Shown here in pieces: positions 1-8,839 of a stretch of 25,631 nucleotides of DNA; the first letter of the stretch is position 1; every line of letters begins with the position of its first letter. Position numbers and translations under genes: made by a program. This DNA comes from Reticulitermes lucifugus (Eukaryota; Arthropoda; Insecta; Blattodea; Rhinotermitidae): NCBI GenBank assembly GCA_026260175.1, contig JAKCWW010004502.1:15314-40944 (forward strand). Reading direction: 5' to 3'. The notes beneath the pieces are model-generated. The model was given only the letters and a program-made list of their open reading frames with translations, made no database searches and was not told the origin of the DNA.

Positions 1-62
1 TCGAACCCGCGAACCTTGGGTCCAGTGGCGAGCACGCTAACCACTAGTCCACAGAGGTCGAC
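1..62 (-). mobile_element. tRNA-derived SINE head, cut by the window edge
   Basis: Read on the minus strand, this begins near position 62 and continues past position 1. A good RNA polymerase III box A (TGGACTAGTGG, rc of 41-51) is followed by the start of a box B (GGGTTCGA, rc of 1-8). Between them the sequence looks like a tRNA D-arm and anticodon region. Only the tRNA-like head is visible, so the SINE body and its 3' end cannot be judged. A true tRNA gene is less likely because the 5' side reads straight into repeat-like sequence, but it cannot be excluded without the bases to the left. Confidence 0.6.
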
Positions 63-250
63 AAATACCATATTTACTATATAATATATACTGTATTTAC
101 CCAAATATAAGATGATGGTGAGAATTTTTTTCCTAACTTATTGTGTGAAAAATGGGGGGAGGGTCACCTTACCATTACACACAAAGTTACGTGTTCTATA
201 TAGCTGAAAATTGTGCAGGGAGGTTGTCTTATGTTCAGATTAATACCACA
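63..250. repeat. AT-rich transposon-like end sequence
   Basis: This stretch carries phrases typical of degenerate DNA-transposon or MITE ends, such as TACTGTATTTACCC followed by AATATAAGATGA, and later GTTGTCTTATGTTCAGATT. A related phrase (ATACCGTATATTCTCGAAT) starts the element at the right edge of the window. No terminal inverted repeat or target-site duplication could be defined. The class is not certain. Confidence 0.3.
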
Positions 251-482
251 TTTCATTCAGCTCACATTCTGTCATTGCACATTCTGTGAAAGAAAATTGT
301 CTGAATCTGAATGTTAAAAGAGGGAAGGCCTTAAGTTGAAGAACATTAAAAGGAGGCTGCACTATCTCATTACTTACGAAAGAAATAAGATTAAATTATT
401 CTTACATCGAATAATATGAGCTAATTTCTGCAACTAATACTCCATTTCTTCATCCCAAATGCAACAATTTCCATAAAATTAC

Positions 483-644
483 CTGCAAGAGCATTGCATA
501 TGAAAGCAATGCCAGACAAAAGCCATTCATACAGAAGAATAAATTCAAGAGGCCAACGTATCAGTTCTAAAGCAATGATGATCTGCGATGAAAATGACAG
601 CATAAGTGCTAAGGTGACAAAAGCTTGCACCACCATCAGCCAAC
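483..644 (-). CDS. gene 1 coding exon 4 (membrane segments 2 and 3)
   Basis: This 162-bp exon follows acceptor GATTTTCAG and ends at donor GTAATT in phase 1. It encodes two hydrophobic segments (WLMVVQAFVTLALMLSF and ILLYEWLLSGIAFICNALA) separated by SSQIIIALELIRWPLE. Reading on past the donor runs into NFMEIVAFGMKK and a stop, which I take as intron. No exon that could carry the fourth membrane segment was found between 482 and 1. Confidence 0.85.
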
Positions 645-3600
645 CTGAAAATCATTGGAAATATAACACTGAGTAAATAACATGAATAAAACCTTGACTA
701 ATATCATTAACATGTCCAAGAAGTTTGTAAAGAGCACAGCATACCACAAACAGGTTGTTTTAAAAAACTGCATACAGATACTTTACACTCTTTAACTCAT
801 CTTTTAAATGGAACAAGCATTCATAACAAATATTACTAGTTACCAATTTTGAATGAAATCCACCACTGCACTTCAAATGATAGTCTTCTGGGTGCTTACA
901 ACGTGTAGTATAAAGAGCATTTTTGAGGAATGTGCTGCATCAGTCTCCAGGACAACTTAATTTGGTTCAAGGGAATGCCGAAGTGACTGGGACGAGGAAA
1001 TGTATACCTACAGAGATTGGCCAGAGTCCTTAAAACCTTTCCATATAATTGACACATTTCCTCCTCCCAATCACTTCCGCATCCACCTGAAAGGAACTGA
1101 CACCCTGAAGATGGAGTCAGCATGTTCCTTTGAAACATCAGAACACACTTACTATCCTACACAGTGTAAGAACCCGGAAGACCATCATCTCCCAATTATA
1201 GACTGGCATCCACACAGTAAATTTCATCGGTGATACCAAGATGGGTATTGGGAAAGGATTGGCAACATACATTGTTCAAAATATATTTACATAATAATTT
1301 AAATTAACCTTAAATAAATGAAATAATGCTACACATTGGCTAGGGTTACCATATATCCATCACAAGAAAAGAGGGCATTTTACAATTATCAACCATAAAA
1401 ACGAGGACATATAGTCACAATTTTACTAAATGAAATGAGGTCTGTCATTTAAAAAAAACATATAGAAATTAATATCAAATATTATTCAAACTTGTATACA
1501 GTATATACACAGTGTATACTCTGTTGCCATCTCTGTTGTCATCTTCCTTCTTATGTGCCCATTCGTACTTCTCTGTTAGTTTGATTTTTAACAGTTGTAC
1601 ACTGCTCTTCAGGAAGGTATGGAAATCTGTATAAAAATTACTTTGAAATTGTTCTGTAGGAATAAAAGCCCTCTGAGTGACTCACCATTCAACATGTTCT
1701 TCTCCTTTGTCCACTGGGCTTGCATCAATGCGATAACTTACTCTACGTTTGCATTATGATGGGGAATGGCAAAAAACGGTGACATCTTGAACAATTCTGA
1801 GTGGCACCACCCATTTTTTGAGTTTTCAAAATATTCTGTCCACTTCTGGTGTGCGAAGAAACTGGTTAACTCTTCAAGGGTGAGATGAACTTCTGTGAAC
1901 TATTTTTCAGTTGACTAAGTTGGTCAAAACACTCTGTCATCAGCTGGCACTCCCTGATCTATCAGGAACTGGAGACAAGATTTCATATCATGCCAGTTCG
2001 ATGGCTCACTAAATGTCATCCACATGAAATGACAAATCTTCCACAGGTTTCATCTGCTTGTCCAAATATTCTACACACATGCTCCACATACATTTTATTC
2101 CAGCACAGAATATATCACACTCTTCATCAAGTCCTTCTCTACATTTCTCTGCTAGTAGTTCTTTAAATTTAAATTCAGAGTGAGACGTTCTTTAAGCATG
2201 TCCTTCATGGAGTTCAAGTTATTCAGAATTCCATGCCAAAGTTTTCTGAGACATTCTAAAGGTCATCTGCTGAACCCATATGTTCTTATTTTTTCACTCA
2301 GACAATGATAATAATGATAATCATGTATTTCTTTAACAAAGTAGTAGAATGTTTTGCATTTTTGGTACTATTAAAACACGCAGAAGCTTTAAGAAATAAC
2401 AAACAGTCAAAACCCCAGACATTTAGAAATAACAAACAGTCAAAACCCGACATTTAGAAATAATAAACAGTCAAAACCCCAGACATTTAGAAATAACAAA
2501 CAGTTAAAACCCCAGACATTTAGAAATAACAGACAAAACCCCAGACATTCAGAAATAATAAACAGTCAAAACCCCAGACATTTAGAAATAACAAACAGTC
2601 AAATCCCCAGACATTTAGAAATAACAAACAGTCAAAACCCCAGACATTTCTAAAAATTTAGGAAACCCACCTGGTCAAAAATTTTTGGGTCAAAAAAGAG
2701 GGCAAACCCAGGGAAAAATAATGGTAGCCTTAACACTGTCCTCACAATCATACCTCATTAACACTTCTGTATGCAGGTCTATTCATATTTGCAGCATTAA
2801 GCACATACTTGTCAAAAAGAAAAGAACACTAACCTGGTAGAAGCCATTCCCGAATAACATAATACTCCTGACTGAAAATGTAATGACAGCCATCAAACAG
2901 TTTGTCAAACTGATAATATGGGTACCGGAACTGATCAAAACAGTATTCCCATAATCCCATGTGTTTGAAGTCACTGAAAGTTTCCTGATATGACTGAATC
3001 CAGTACGGACTGTAACAAAATGCATAATTTAATGTAATATACATTGTAATAATAATAATAATAATTATTATTATTATTGTGATAATGATGAGGAAAGCAA
3101 CTGTATCCTCGGTGAAAAACAAGTACTTCAATTTTATATGTATTCACTACATCAAACAACAGATATCTTGCACTCAATCCACGTTCGGGATTAGAAAATA
3201 CCACTACACAGTTCTAAATGCCAGTCTTACCTTGCAAATGACATCATCAGCATTAAACCAGAAATGTACGTCAGCATTCCTCCAAACACCAAGGCATCTA
3301 CAATAAAACAATACGAAATGAAACATGAGTTTTTGTTCCTATTGCAAATAACAGTAGTTCCCATATCACACCACATTCCAGGGTGGTTTTTGATTCCACA
3401 CTGCTCGTTCGGTGGTTGCGTTATCGTAATGGGCGACCCATACTGAAATCTACAGTTTGCCCCATTTATGTAATAACAAAGCTATCTGGTGGGCGTATTG
3501 GGGCTTACATTTTAACACCCATTTATTTTACTACCAACCAGAGGCCCATTCCATTTTATTAGTGTTCATGAATAACCTTTAAACGCTTCATTGCATTTTT

Positions 3601-3853
3601 CTGTGTTTGTTTTGGACGTAGTCTTGCTTTTTGATATAAAAACTTCCACAGCATAAGAAAGTTAGGTACCTTTACAGGATATAATTATACGTCTCTTATT
3701 CAAAATTCTATTTCACAGTGTAATAATGAATGGAATGAACCATGCACCTGCGAGGCGCGATCACGCCTTTGTTTACGATCAAGAGTTCAAAAACAAGAAA
3801 ATACTTTACTTACTAGTTGCCTTATGATAATCTTGTTTCCCGTTGGTCGACAT
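483..3853 (-). CDS. claudin-like tetraspan junction protein, gene 1 (5' part, four exons, open at left edge)
   Basis: Joined coding exons are 3853-3814, 3297-3231, 3009-2834 and 644-483; all introns are GT-AG and the frame is open throughout, giving the first 148 residues. After a hydrophilic N-terminus (MSTNGKQDYHKAT) come membrane segment 1 (about 15-35), an extracellular loop with PYW (37-39), GLWEYC (54-59) and GC (76-77), segment 2 (about 95-117), then segment 3 (about 127-147). The W...GLWxxC...C pattern and topology are those of the PMP22/claudin superfamily. Insect members such as the sinuous, megatrachea, kune-kune and pasiflora proteins build septate junctions; which of these is the orthologue cannot be fixed here. 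The fourth membrane segment and C-terminal tail should lie left of position 1. The gene lies downstream of a second claudin-like gene on the same strand. Confidence 0.85.
890..1255 (+). repeat. interspersed repeat with hammerhead-like motif (in gene 1 intron 3)
   Basis: This moderately GC-rich block stands out from the AT-rich intron around it. It carries CACCCTGAAGATGGAGTCAG and then TTCCTTTGAAACATCAG, followed by AAGAACCCGGAAGACCATCA. I recognise this layout as that of an insect interspersed repeat, but I cannot name the family. Both strands give only short reading frames. The edges are approximate and no target-site duplication was found. Confidence 0.4.
1105..1136 (+). other. hammerhead-like core motif A
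   Basis: CTGAAGA (1105-1111), an extra T (1112), a GGA...TCC stem-loop (from 1113), then GAAAC (1132-1136). The order of boxes matches the hammerhead ribozyme core, but there is one extra base before stem II and three unpaired T after it. No clear stem III or cleavage site follows. It is probably a decayed copy. Confidence 0.35.
1642..1779 (-). pseudogene. hAT transposase C-terminal relic
   Basis: These 46 codons, with one in-frame stop at the 14th, align to the most conserved part of hAT transposases: the P-x-x-N-A-x-V-E-R-x-F-S block, then W-T-x-E-K-N, then E-S-L/V. Here the Arg after VE is replaced by the stop. The family assignment rests on this block alone, since frames are broken on both sides. 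Confidence 0.65.
2393..2650. repeat. 33-bp minisatellite, about eight copies
   Basis: Tandem head-to-tail copies with a 33-base unit begin GAAATAACAAACAGTCAAAA and end CCCCAGACATTTA. Copies start at 2393, 2426, 2457 and 2490 and continue to about 2650. The second copy is 31 bp and the fifth about 29 bp; the others are close to 33 bp with scattered substitutions. The array lies within the hAT relic close to its right end, so it may have grown from an internal subterminal sequence of that transposon. Confidence 0.9.
2834..3009 (-). CDS. gene 1 coding exon 3 (first extracellular loop)
   Basis: This 176-bp exon lies between acceptor TTGTTACAG and donor GTTAGT. It encodes the large extracellular loop, with PYWIQ at its start, HMGLWEYCF in the middle and DGCHYIF near the end, and finishes REWLLP in phase 1. 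The Trp, GLW and two Cys are the hallmark of claudin-type loops; the two cysteines are expected to form a disulphide. Confidence 0.9.
3047..3078. repeat. (AAT)n/(ATT)n microsatellite
   Basis: Several AAT units run directly into several ATT units, so the tract is also self-complementary. It lies in intron 2 of gene 1, just upstream of exon 3. Confidence 0.85.
3231..3297 (-). CDS. gene 1 coding exon 2 (membrane segment 1)
   Basis: This 67-bp exon starts after acceptor TTTTATTGTAG and ends at donor GTAAGA. It encodes 21 complete codons that are strongly hydrophobic (ALVFGGMLTYISGLMLMMSF then A) and form the first membrane segment. It ends in phase 2, and the split serine codon is completed by the first base of exon 3. 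Confidence 0.85.
3814..3853 (-). CDS. gene 1 coding exon 1
   Basis: ATG at 3853-3851 opens 13 codons (MSTNGKQDYHKAT) plus one base, then a strong donor GTAAGT (3813-3808). The phase-1 end matches the phase of the next exon exactly, which is the main reason for choosing this start. The ATG context (ACAATGTCG) is acceptable for an insect. The exon is too short to be found by length alone. The surrounding 3740-3860 is richer in CpG than the introns, as expected near a first exon. Confidence 0.75.
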
Positions 3854-4600
3854 TGTAAAATGTCGATGTAATACCTAATATTCTATTCTGTTTGTATTCA
3901 CTCACGGCTATACCATTGATACACTTACAACCCATCCACCATCTTGTTTGTCACACAACTGAAATTAATCTGGGGGGGTGAGGTGAGGGGACAGGTGAAA
4001 GTAGCCACGCCTCAATACGGTAATTTAGTACTGTGTTTGCGGTTGGTTAGTAGGGTATGCTGTCATGTTTCACATTCAATACATTTCGCATGTACGTTGC
4101 ATATAACGTGAAGTAAATGTCTTAATTACATGCTCACAACAAAAGTAGTATAAATGATGGACAGTTGGCTGTGTGGGCAAATTGAACATAGCCTAATACT
4201 TAACACTTTTTTGTTGCACGAAGTTACTTGGACCCAACGAAGTGATGGGACGGGATTCTATTCCCGGCAATGCTGCTGACGTTTTTAATAATCACAGCCT
4301 CCATAATTAACTGACAGCCCAACTCGTCTTCTTTCTAACGCGCTATTTCTTGAACTTAACGACAGCCTGTACCTGAACCGCCTGGACCATGACCCCTCCC
4401 CAGTCGGTCGTGTATGTTGTCAAGTGACTAAGGCTGTTGTTAGACGCATTAGTCCTTGACTTGCTCCAAGTCTCCTATTTCTACTGTTGAAGGTAACATC
4501 TTCAACCATCCAAATGTGTTTGTGTTGATGAATCGCATCCTTCATAATTAATTAGTTCTCATATTTTTACCACTTTCATAATGTATATTTCTAACCTTAG
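3854..4600. other. upstream region of gene 1, no gene seen
   Basis: This should hold the 5' UTR and promoter of gene 1. No convincing TATA box or initiator could be placed. GCCACGCCTC near 4003 is a CACCC/GC-box-like (Sp1/KLF type) motif, and a G-rich run lies at about 3970-3990. No extended reading frame is present on either strand. The stretch from 4020 to 4600 shows nothing further that I can assign. Confidence 0.4.
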
Positions 4601-4609
4601 CTTATCCAG

Positions 4610-5356
4610 TGAAACATCACCATCCTTGTGGAAACAGGCTGTTCCAGTTTTTAGTAAAAGGCAGTACTTTTATCTTTTTCTCCCCCCCCCCCAATGGCTC
4701 AATAGCCCCTTGGGGGCCTAGGCTGCCTCATTGTTGGAGGCTTCACGATCACACTTTGAGACACACCATACTCGGTAGGACTCCTCTGGATGAGGGACCA
4801 GCCCGTCGCAGAGACCTCTACCTGACAATACACAAGACTCACAAGAGACAGACATCCATACCCTCGGTGGGATTCGAACCCACATTCCCAGTAAGCAAGC
4901 GGCCACAGACCTACGCCTTAGACCACGCAGCCACTGGGATCGGCAAAAGGCAGTACTATGGCTAGTAATTGCAGACCCATTTGTCTACTTAATAATTTTT
5001 TAGTTTACTGTCTATGACCACTTATGCAATATCTTTAAGCCCAAGCTTTAATTCTGTGATTTTAGAAAATAACCCCATTTTGACAATTTGGTTACATACC
5101 TTAACACTCATGCATTTATGAGTACTTGAGGATGGAGTGATTGTTTGATTCAAAAAGTTTTTTTGACATTGTTCCAGACTCCTTGCTTCTTCATAAGTAT
5201 AGAAATTTTGGAGTTACTTTAATTGGTTTTGTAGCTGTCTGACCAGTAGACAAGCCACAGTTTGTATCTCTTAATACCATTTCTTCTTATACTATGATAT
5301 CTGGTGTTTTACAAGGATCTACTTTCAGACCCATCCTGCATTCTGCTCACAACATA
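4610..5356 (+). mobile_element. Jockey-like LINE reverse transcriptase relic, split by a SINE
   Basis: Left of the SINE the sequence encodes remnants of the region before RT motif 1 (LWKQAVPVF-like in one frame). Right of it come ASNCRPICLLNNF (SNYRPISLL block), then from 5147 DSKSFFDIVPDSLLLHKY (motif A, where SKAFD is expected), LIGFVAV, a stop, PVDKPQFVSLN, and ISGVLQGSTFRPIL (motif B, usually GVPQGSxLGPLL). The order of blocks is that of a non-LTR reverse transcriptase. Stops and frameshifts make it dead. Similar blocks occur at 24640-25575. The ends of the relic are approximate. Confidence 0.7.
4669..4944 (-). mobile_element. complete tRNA-derived SINE with 13-bp target-site duplication
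   Basis: On the minus strand the element begins GCCGATCCCAGTGGCTGCG. It has a perfect box B (GGTTCGAATCC, rc of 4870-4880) and a box A (TGGCTGCGTGG, rc of 4923-4933), a tRNA-unrelated body of about 170 bp, and a 3' end with a G10 run and an A-rich tail. The direct repeat AAAAGGCAGTACT flanks it at 4656-4668 and 4945-4957, an exact 13-bp duplication. The exact duplication indicates the insertion is younger than the LINE relic it sits in. Any reading frame here is incidental to the SINE. Confidence 0.9.
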
Positions 5357-5404
5357 GGAACAGGCATATCATACTGAGGTTTTTCAGCATTTACTTGTAC
5401 ACCA

Positions 5405-6305
5405 ACCACCTTACTAGTGACTAATAAATACAGCTTTATTGTTCTTCTTTATGGGACATATCATATGTTCCAATAAGTTATCATCACCTGCATACACCAG
5501 TGGCAGATATGTCCCATTCAGTTTCATTCCCTCCTGGTTTGCTTGGATCTTCCTAATTGCATATTCTAAAGCAAAGTAATAGTAATAACCATTTCCTTGT
5601 TTCATACCATTCTGAATATGGTATCAGACGAATGTTTGCCTATCCAAACTTCACTACACGTTTCCTTTAAACACATTGTATTAAACAAAATATTGTCATA
5701 GGTATACAGAAGTCAATGAGAATAGTATACAAAACCTCCCTCCTAACTGAAGACAACAAATAGATGATGCACTGCCCCATTGTATTCGCTTTCTTTCTCA
5801 AGTATTTGTCAAATGCATAATATATAACTAGTAATTGATGTGTCATGTTTAAATCCATGCCGATGATCCCTAATAATTTTGTCTATACATCAAGTTAACT
5901 TTGACTGGCAAATGTTGAACAAAATTATGTATGTAGTTAGTAACAGTGATATGGCTCAGTCTGTCTTATCACCCCTCTTATAAATAAATGGGCACAATGA
6001 TTGACTCCGAATGTTGAGGAAAATCCCCTCATTCCAAATAGAATTAACAAGTTCATGGATTTCAGAACATATTGTTCCACCTCCTGCTTGAATTTCTTCA
6101 ATACCTAATTATGTGTAACTTTCCAAACTTTCAATAGCTATATCAACCTCAAAGGCATTAAACTCTGGTACCTGTGGTTCAGCTGTATGTATTTCAGTCT
6201 GCCTATCATTAACACCACGTACATTCAATAGCTGACACGTGATTCTTCCACCTGTTCAAAATACTGTGAGAGTCTGCAAGATCACCCTTCTTTTTAACAT
6301 ACATC
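5405..6305 (-). mobile_element. RTE-like LINE reverse transcriptase relic
   Basis: Reading leftwards from 6300 on the minus strand, in several frames, come KKKGDLADSHSILNRWKN, LLNVRGVNDRQTEIHTAEP, EFNAFEVDIAIESLESYT, FIYKRGDKTD, SSVRREVLYTILIDF, FALEYAIRKIQANQEGMKLN and LPLVYAGDDNLL. These follow the order of a widespread animal non-LTR reverse transcriptase, ending at the catalytic YADD box, here altered to YAGDD. At least two stops and several frameshifts are present, and part of motif A is deleted. I call it RTE-like by memory of the sequence pattern; the clade name is less sure than the identity as a LINE. Confidence 0.7.
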
Positions 6306-6495
6306 TTCTTCTTCCATGGCGTTACAGCCCGGGGTGGGCCAAAGCCTCCTTCTTTTTGGGATTTCATCCCGAAGGTTTCCTGGCCAGTGAGCATTCTGTA
6401 GTGAGTGACTGGCTCACTGACAAGTTTTTGCTCGATCCTGATGAGACTGCCAGAGCCATCTGGCAGGCAGTCAGGAGACTTGGGTGAGAAATGGC
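6300..6495 (-). mobile_element. probable SINE or short repeat with CTT-rich end
   Basis: A GC-rich block (GTTACAGCCCGGGGTGGGCC near 6320, then GGGATTTCATCCCGAAGG) abuts the RTE relic and begins with a short CTTCTTCTTCC run, as expected of a GAA-type 3' tail if the element lies on the minus strand. No clear box A/B or flanking duplication was found. The assignment rests on composition and layout. Confidence 0.35.
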
Positions 6496-6785
6496 CGCTT
6501 GAATTTTGCTTACGGACACTACTAGTTCTATCAAATATTTCACATTATAGTCATGTAGTGAAGCAGTTTGATGGAAACCTGTCACAGGGCTGGTCAAAAT
6601 AACATAACTTGCCTCACTTTTCACTACAACACTTCCAAGCAGAATGTCATCTTGCCATCTACAGTAGGAACATTCAGTTCCAGTTGCCTCTTCACATGTT
6701 AATGCTTTCAGCTGTGCAAATCTTTCCTTATTTTAGCAGTGGGTCTAGTATATTACTTTGTTAAAGAGGCCAGGAAGAATAAGTA

Positions 6786-7680
6786 CAGGTAGCCCTTGTT
6801 TTACACCTGTTTGTTCTGTGCCTTTTTGCTTTAACACACCTTGCCAATTGACAGCACTTCTTAATTTACGTCCTCTCGTTTTTTTGTGTTAATGCCCTTC
6901 CTTTGGCTGCCTGCACACTAGAAGCTACCGACAGCATATGAAACTCCAGGTGTAGAACAAGGCTGGAATGCAGTACCGTCCCTGTAAACTACACCAGGCA
7001 CCATTTGCTTGCCATTTAGTTCACACTGAAATTCTGTGGTACATTTATTTGCTTTTCTTTAAGTCTCCTTTACTTCTTATTCCATAAGTGAAAAATGTAA
7101 ATTGACACCCCTAATACAACCCCAATAAAAAAACCAACAAAAGGAAATCTGTATTGAAGAGAAATTAGACATAATAAATTGGCTTTCAAAAGGTGAATGC
7201 ATTGCTGTGCTCTTGGCTTGGCCAGGAGCACTGTACATACAGTTCAAGATAATGCTGAAAAAATTAGAGCGTGCTAAGTCAGGAACTCCCTCCTGTAATT
7301 CAGCTACTGTTGCCATTGCCTACCGCATCATCATCTGATCCCAGCTGACCCTCTCCCCCTTCTTCATCTCATAACACAGCAACCACCAGCTTCCTCAAGC
7401 CATCTTATCTAGCATGTAACACATATGTCTGCAAATTGTTTACAAATCCTTCCAGTTTAGATAGGTTACAAATGAATATTCATGGTGTAATACCAGTAAC
7501 ACAATAAGAATGTAATAAGTATATGTATATACACCTTACACAGAGGCAGTCATTGGCATGACTACCCCAACCCCTACCTGTACCAGTATTTCTCATGAAA
7601 ATGCCGTGTTTGTTTGACACCTTTTTTAGTTACACCCATTTTCTCAGGAACACAACTAGACTGTAAAACAAGGTTACATG
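6786..7680 (+). mobile_element. pogo/Tigger-like transposon relic with HTH remnant
   Basis: The ends are CAGGTAGCCCTTGTTTTACA (from 6786) and, read inwards from 7680 on the other strand, CATGTAACCTTGTTTTACA, inverted repeats that begin with the CA(G) typical of pogo-type elements. TA flanks both sides (6784-6785 and 7681-7682), as expected for Tc1/mariner/pogo insertion. Inside, plus-strand codons from 7153 encode a helix-turn-helix remnant. The element is about 895 bp, far shorter than an autonomous one, so it is a deleted copy. Confidence 0.65.
7153..7315 (+). pseudogene. pogo-type transposase N-terminal HTH relic
   Basis: An open stretch reads IEEKLDIINWLSKGECIAVL, then LAWPGALYIQF, then KIMLKKLERAKSGTP. 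It follows the CENP-B/pogo helix-turn-helix pattern, in which E-K-L-x-I-I, G-E and a later K-I/K-N block are expected. The usual G-V-G-x-S-T recognition helix is scrambled to WPGALYIQ. The open frame continues through SCNSATVA and reaches a stop within about 30 bases; no catalytic DDE domain follows. Confidence 0.55.
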
Positions 7681-8401
7681 TATTTAAAGTTTCAGTTTAC
7701 CACTCTGTGTTGCTGCTTATATAAAAATAGTCAAAGTTCTGTCTTACTTCTGGTACTACCAAACACTCATGTCCGAAACAGCATTTAACAGTTAAAGAGC
7801 TTTACTCCATCTAAGTATTTGTCAGATATAAATTACAGCATTATACTGGTACAATAATAGAAAATAATTTGGCTTTTTGGCTATTTACAACTTTGCTACA
7901 GAACTGCATCAGTCATATTAGAACAATGACTTCTTGTGGGAAGAATGCAAAATCACAAAGGCTCACTAATCAAATTCATATAGTCCTAAATTACGGACTC
8001 CTCATTTAAGATGCAGTATGTAAATCATGGTGTTAATTAATTGCAGAATTCACAGAATGAGTTCATCAGCACTGAGATGGTTAGGGGATTAACAGGCATG
8101 GCAAAATATGGACATGCATGGGATATTGTGAATGGAAAACTTTATAGGAAGAGACTACATGCAAGACATAAGCAGATTAAAATAATCTTGGAGATACAAA
8201 TTTTGATCACAAAAGCTAAATCACATTGCCACAGAACATGGTCCAGCAGCAAGCTTTCTTAGTGACAGTGATGAAAATCTGGGTTCCATAACGGCATTGG
8301 ATTTGAGGTTCCCATTCTGGGGTATGATGCCGCATCACTGGGTAATTGGTAATAATTACTCACTGCTGCAAAAACCTGGGAACTCACAAAACAGCACTGG
8401 A

Positions 8402-8436
8402 TTTCTTGATCAGCTAAACTTCAACTGATCAAGAAA
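8402..8436. repeat. perfect 12-bp hairpin
   Basis: TTTCTTGATCAG (8402-8413) and its exact reverse complement CTGATCAAGAAA (8425-8436) flank an 11-base spacer. It is followed by no T-run and lies in no recognised gene. It could be a small foldback or a chance palindrome. Confidence 0.7.
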
Positions 8437-8521
8437 GCCTGTTAGTTCAGGGTCAAATATTAAGCCCATAATTGAAACAAAATATAGTAATAATGTAAAT
8501 TATATTTTTGAAAATAAGATA

Positions 8522-8836
8522 CAGAAAGTCCCCGACTTACGTAAGTGGATCGTTCCGCAACCCTATGCGTAAGTCGATTTTTACGCAACTCGGAGCCATG
8601 TTTTATTATATACCTTATACACAATAATAATTGTTATAATAATAATTAATAATAATTTTAATAACAATTAATAAAAAACATAATAATAATTAATAATTGA
8701 TACTGGAGTCACTGTCTTATTCAATTGAGGCAGGGGTGGGTGTGGTGGTGGTTGGAGTGTTAGTAGTGGCACAAGAAGTTTTTTGCATAAGTCCAGATCT
8801 ATGTATGTCGGAGCTACGTAAGTCGGGGTTCTTCTG
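8522..8836. mobile_element. pogo/Tigger-type MITE, 315 bp, with TA duplication
   Basis: Left end CAGAAAGTCCCCGACTTACG and right end, on the other strand, CAGAAGAACCCCGACTTACG form terminal inverted repeats of about 23 bp. TA is present on both sides (8520-8521 and 8837-8838). CCCCGACTTACG-type termini beginning with CAG are familiar from pogo/Tigger elements. The centre (8605-8700) is an almost pure A/T tract of AAT and ATT units, followed by a GT-rich stretch. No transposase remains. Confidence 0.8.
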
Positions 8837-8839
8837 TAT

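Larger units (their letters stand above)
1341..2732 (-). mobile_element. dead hAT-family DNA transposon inside gene 1 intron 3
   Basis: The left end reads TAGGGTTACCATATATCC, and the right end read inwards on the other strand is TAAGGCTACCATTATT, so both ends share a TA(G/A)GG(T/C)TACCAT inverted terminus. The flanking 8 bases are acattggc (1333-1340) and acactgtc (2733-2740), 6 of 8 identical, which fits the 8-bp duplications made by hAT elements. Minus-strand codons at 1779-1642 give a classic hAT C-terminal dimerisation block: PHHNANVE, a stop, VIALMQAQWTKEKNML and ESLRGLLFLQNNFK. The rest of the interior is frameshifted. The element is too decayed to move itself. Confidence 0.7.

Noticed and set aside
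2393..2650. CRISPR-like direct repeats
   Set aside because: Units are contiguous with no unique spacers, inside a eukaryotic intron and a hAT relic. It is a minisatellite.
4669..4944. A tRNA gene, and a 118-codon reading frame across it
   Set aside because: Box A and box B are present, but the sequence continues into a SINE body with a tail and a 13-bp target-site duplication. The reading frame is a by-product of the SINE.
7764..7780. TCCGAAAC on the plus strand as a further hammerhead-like motif
   Set aside because: No CTGANGA-like box and no stem precede it.
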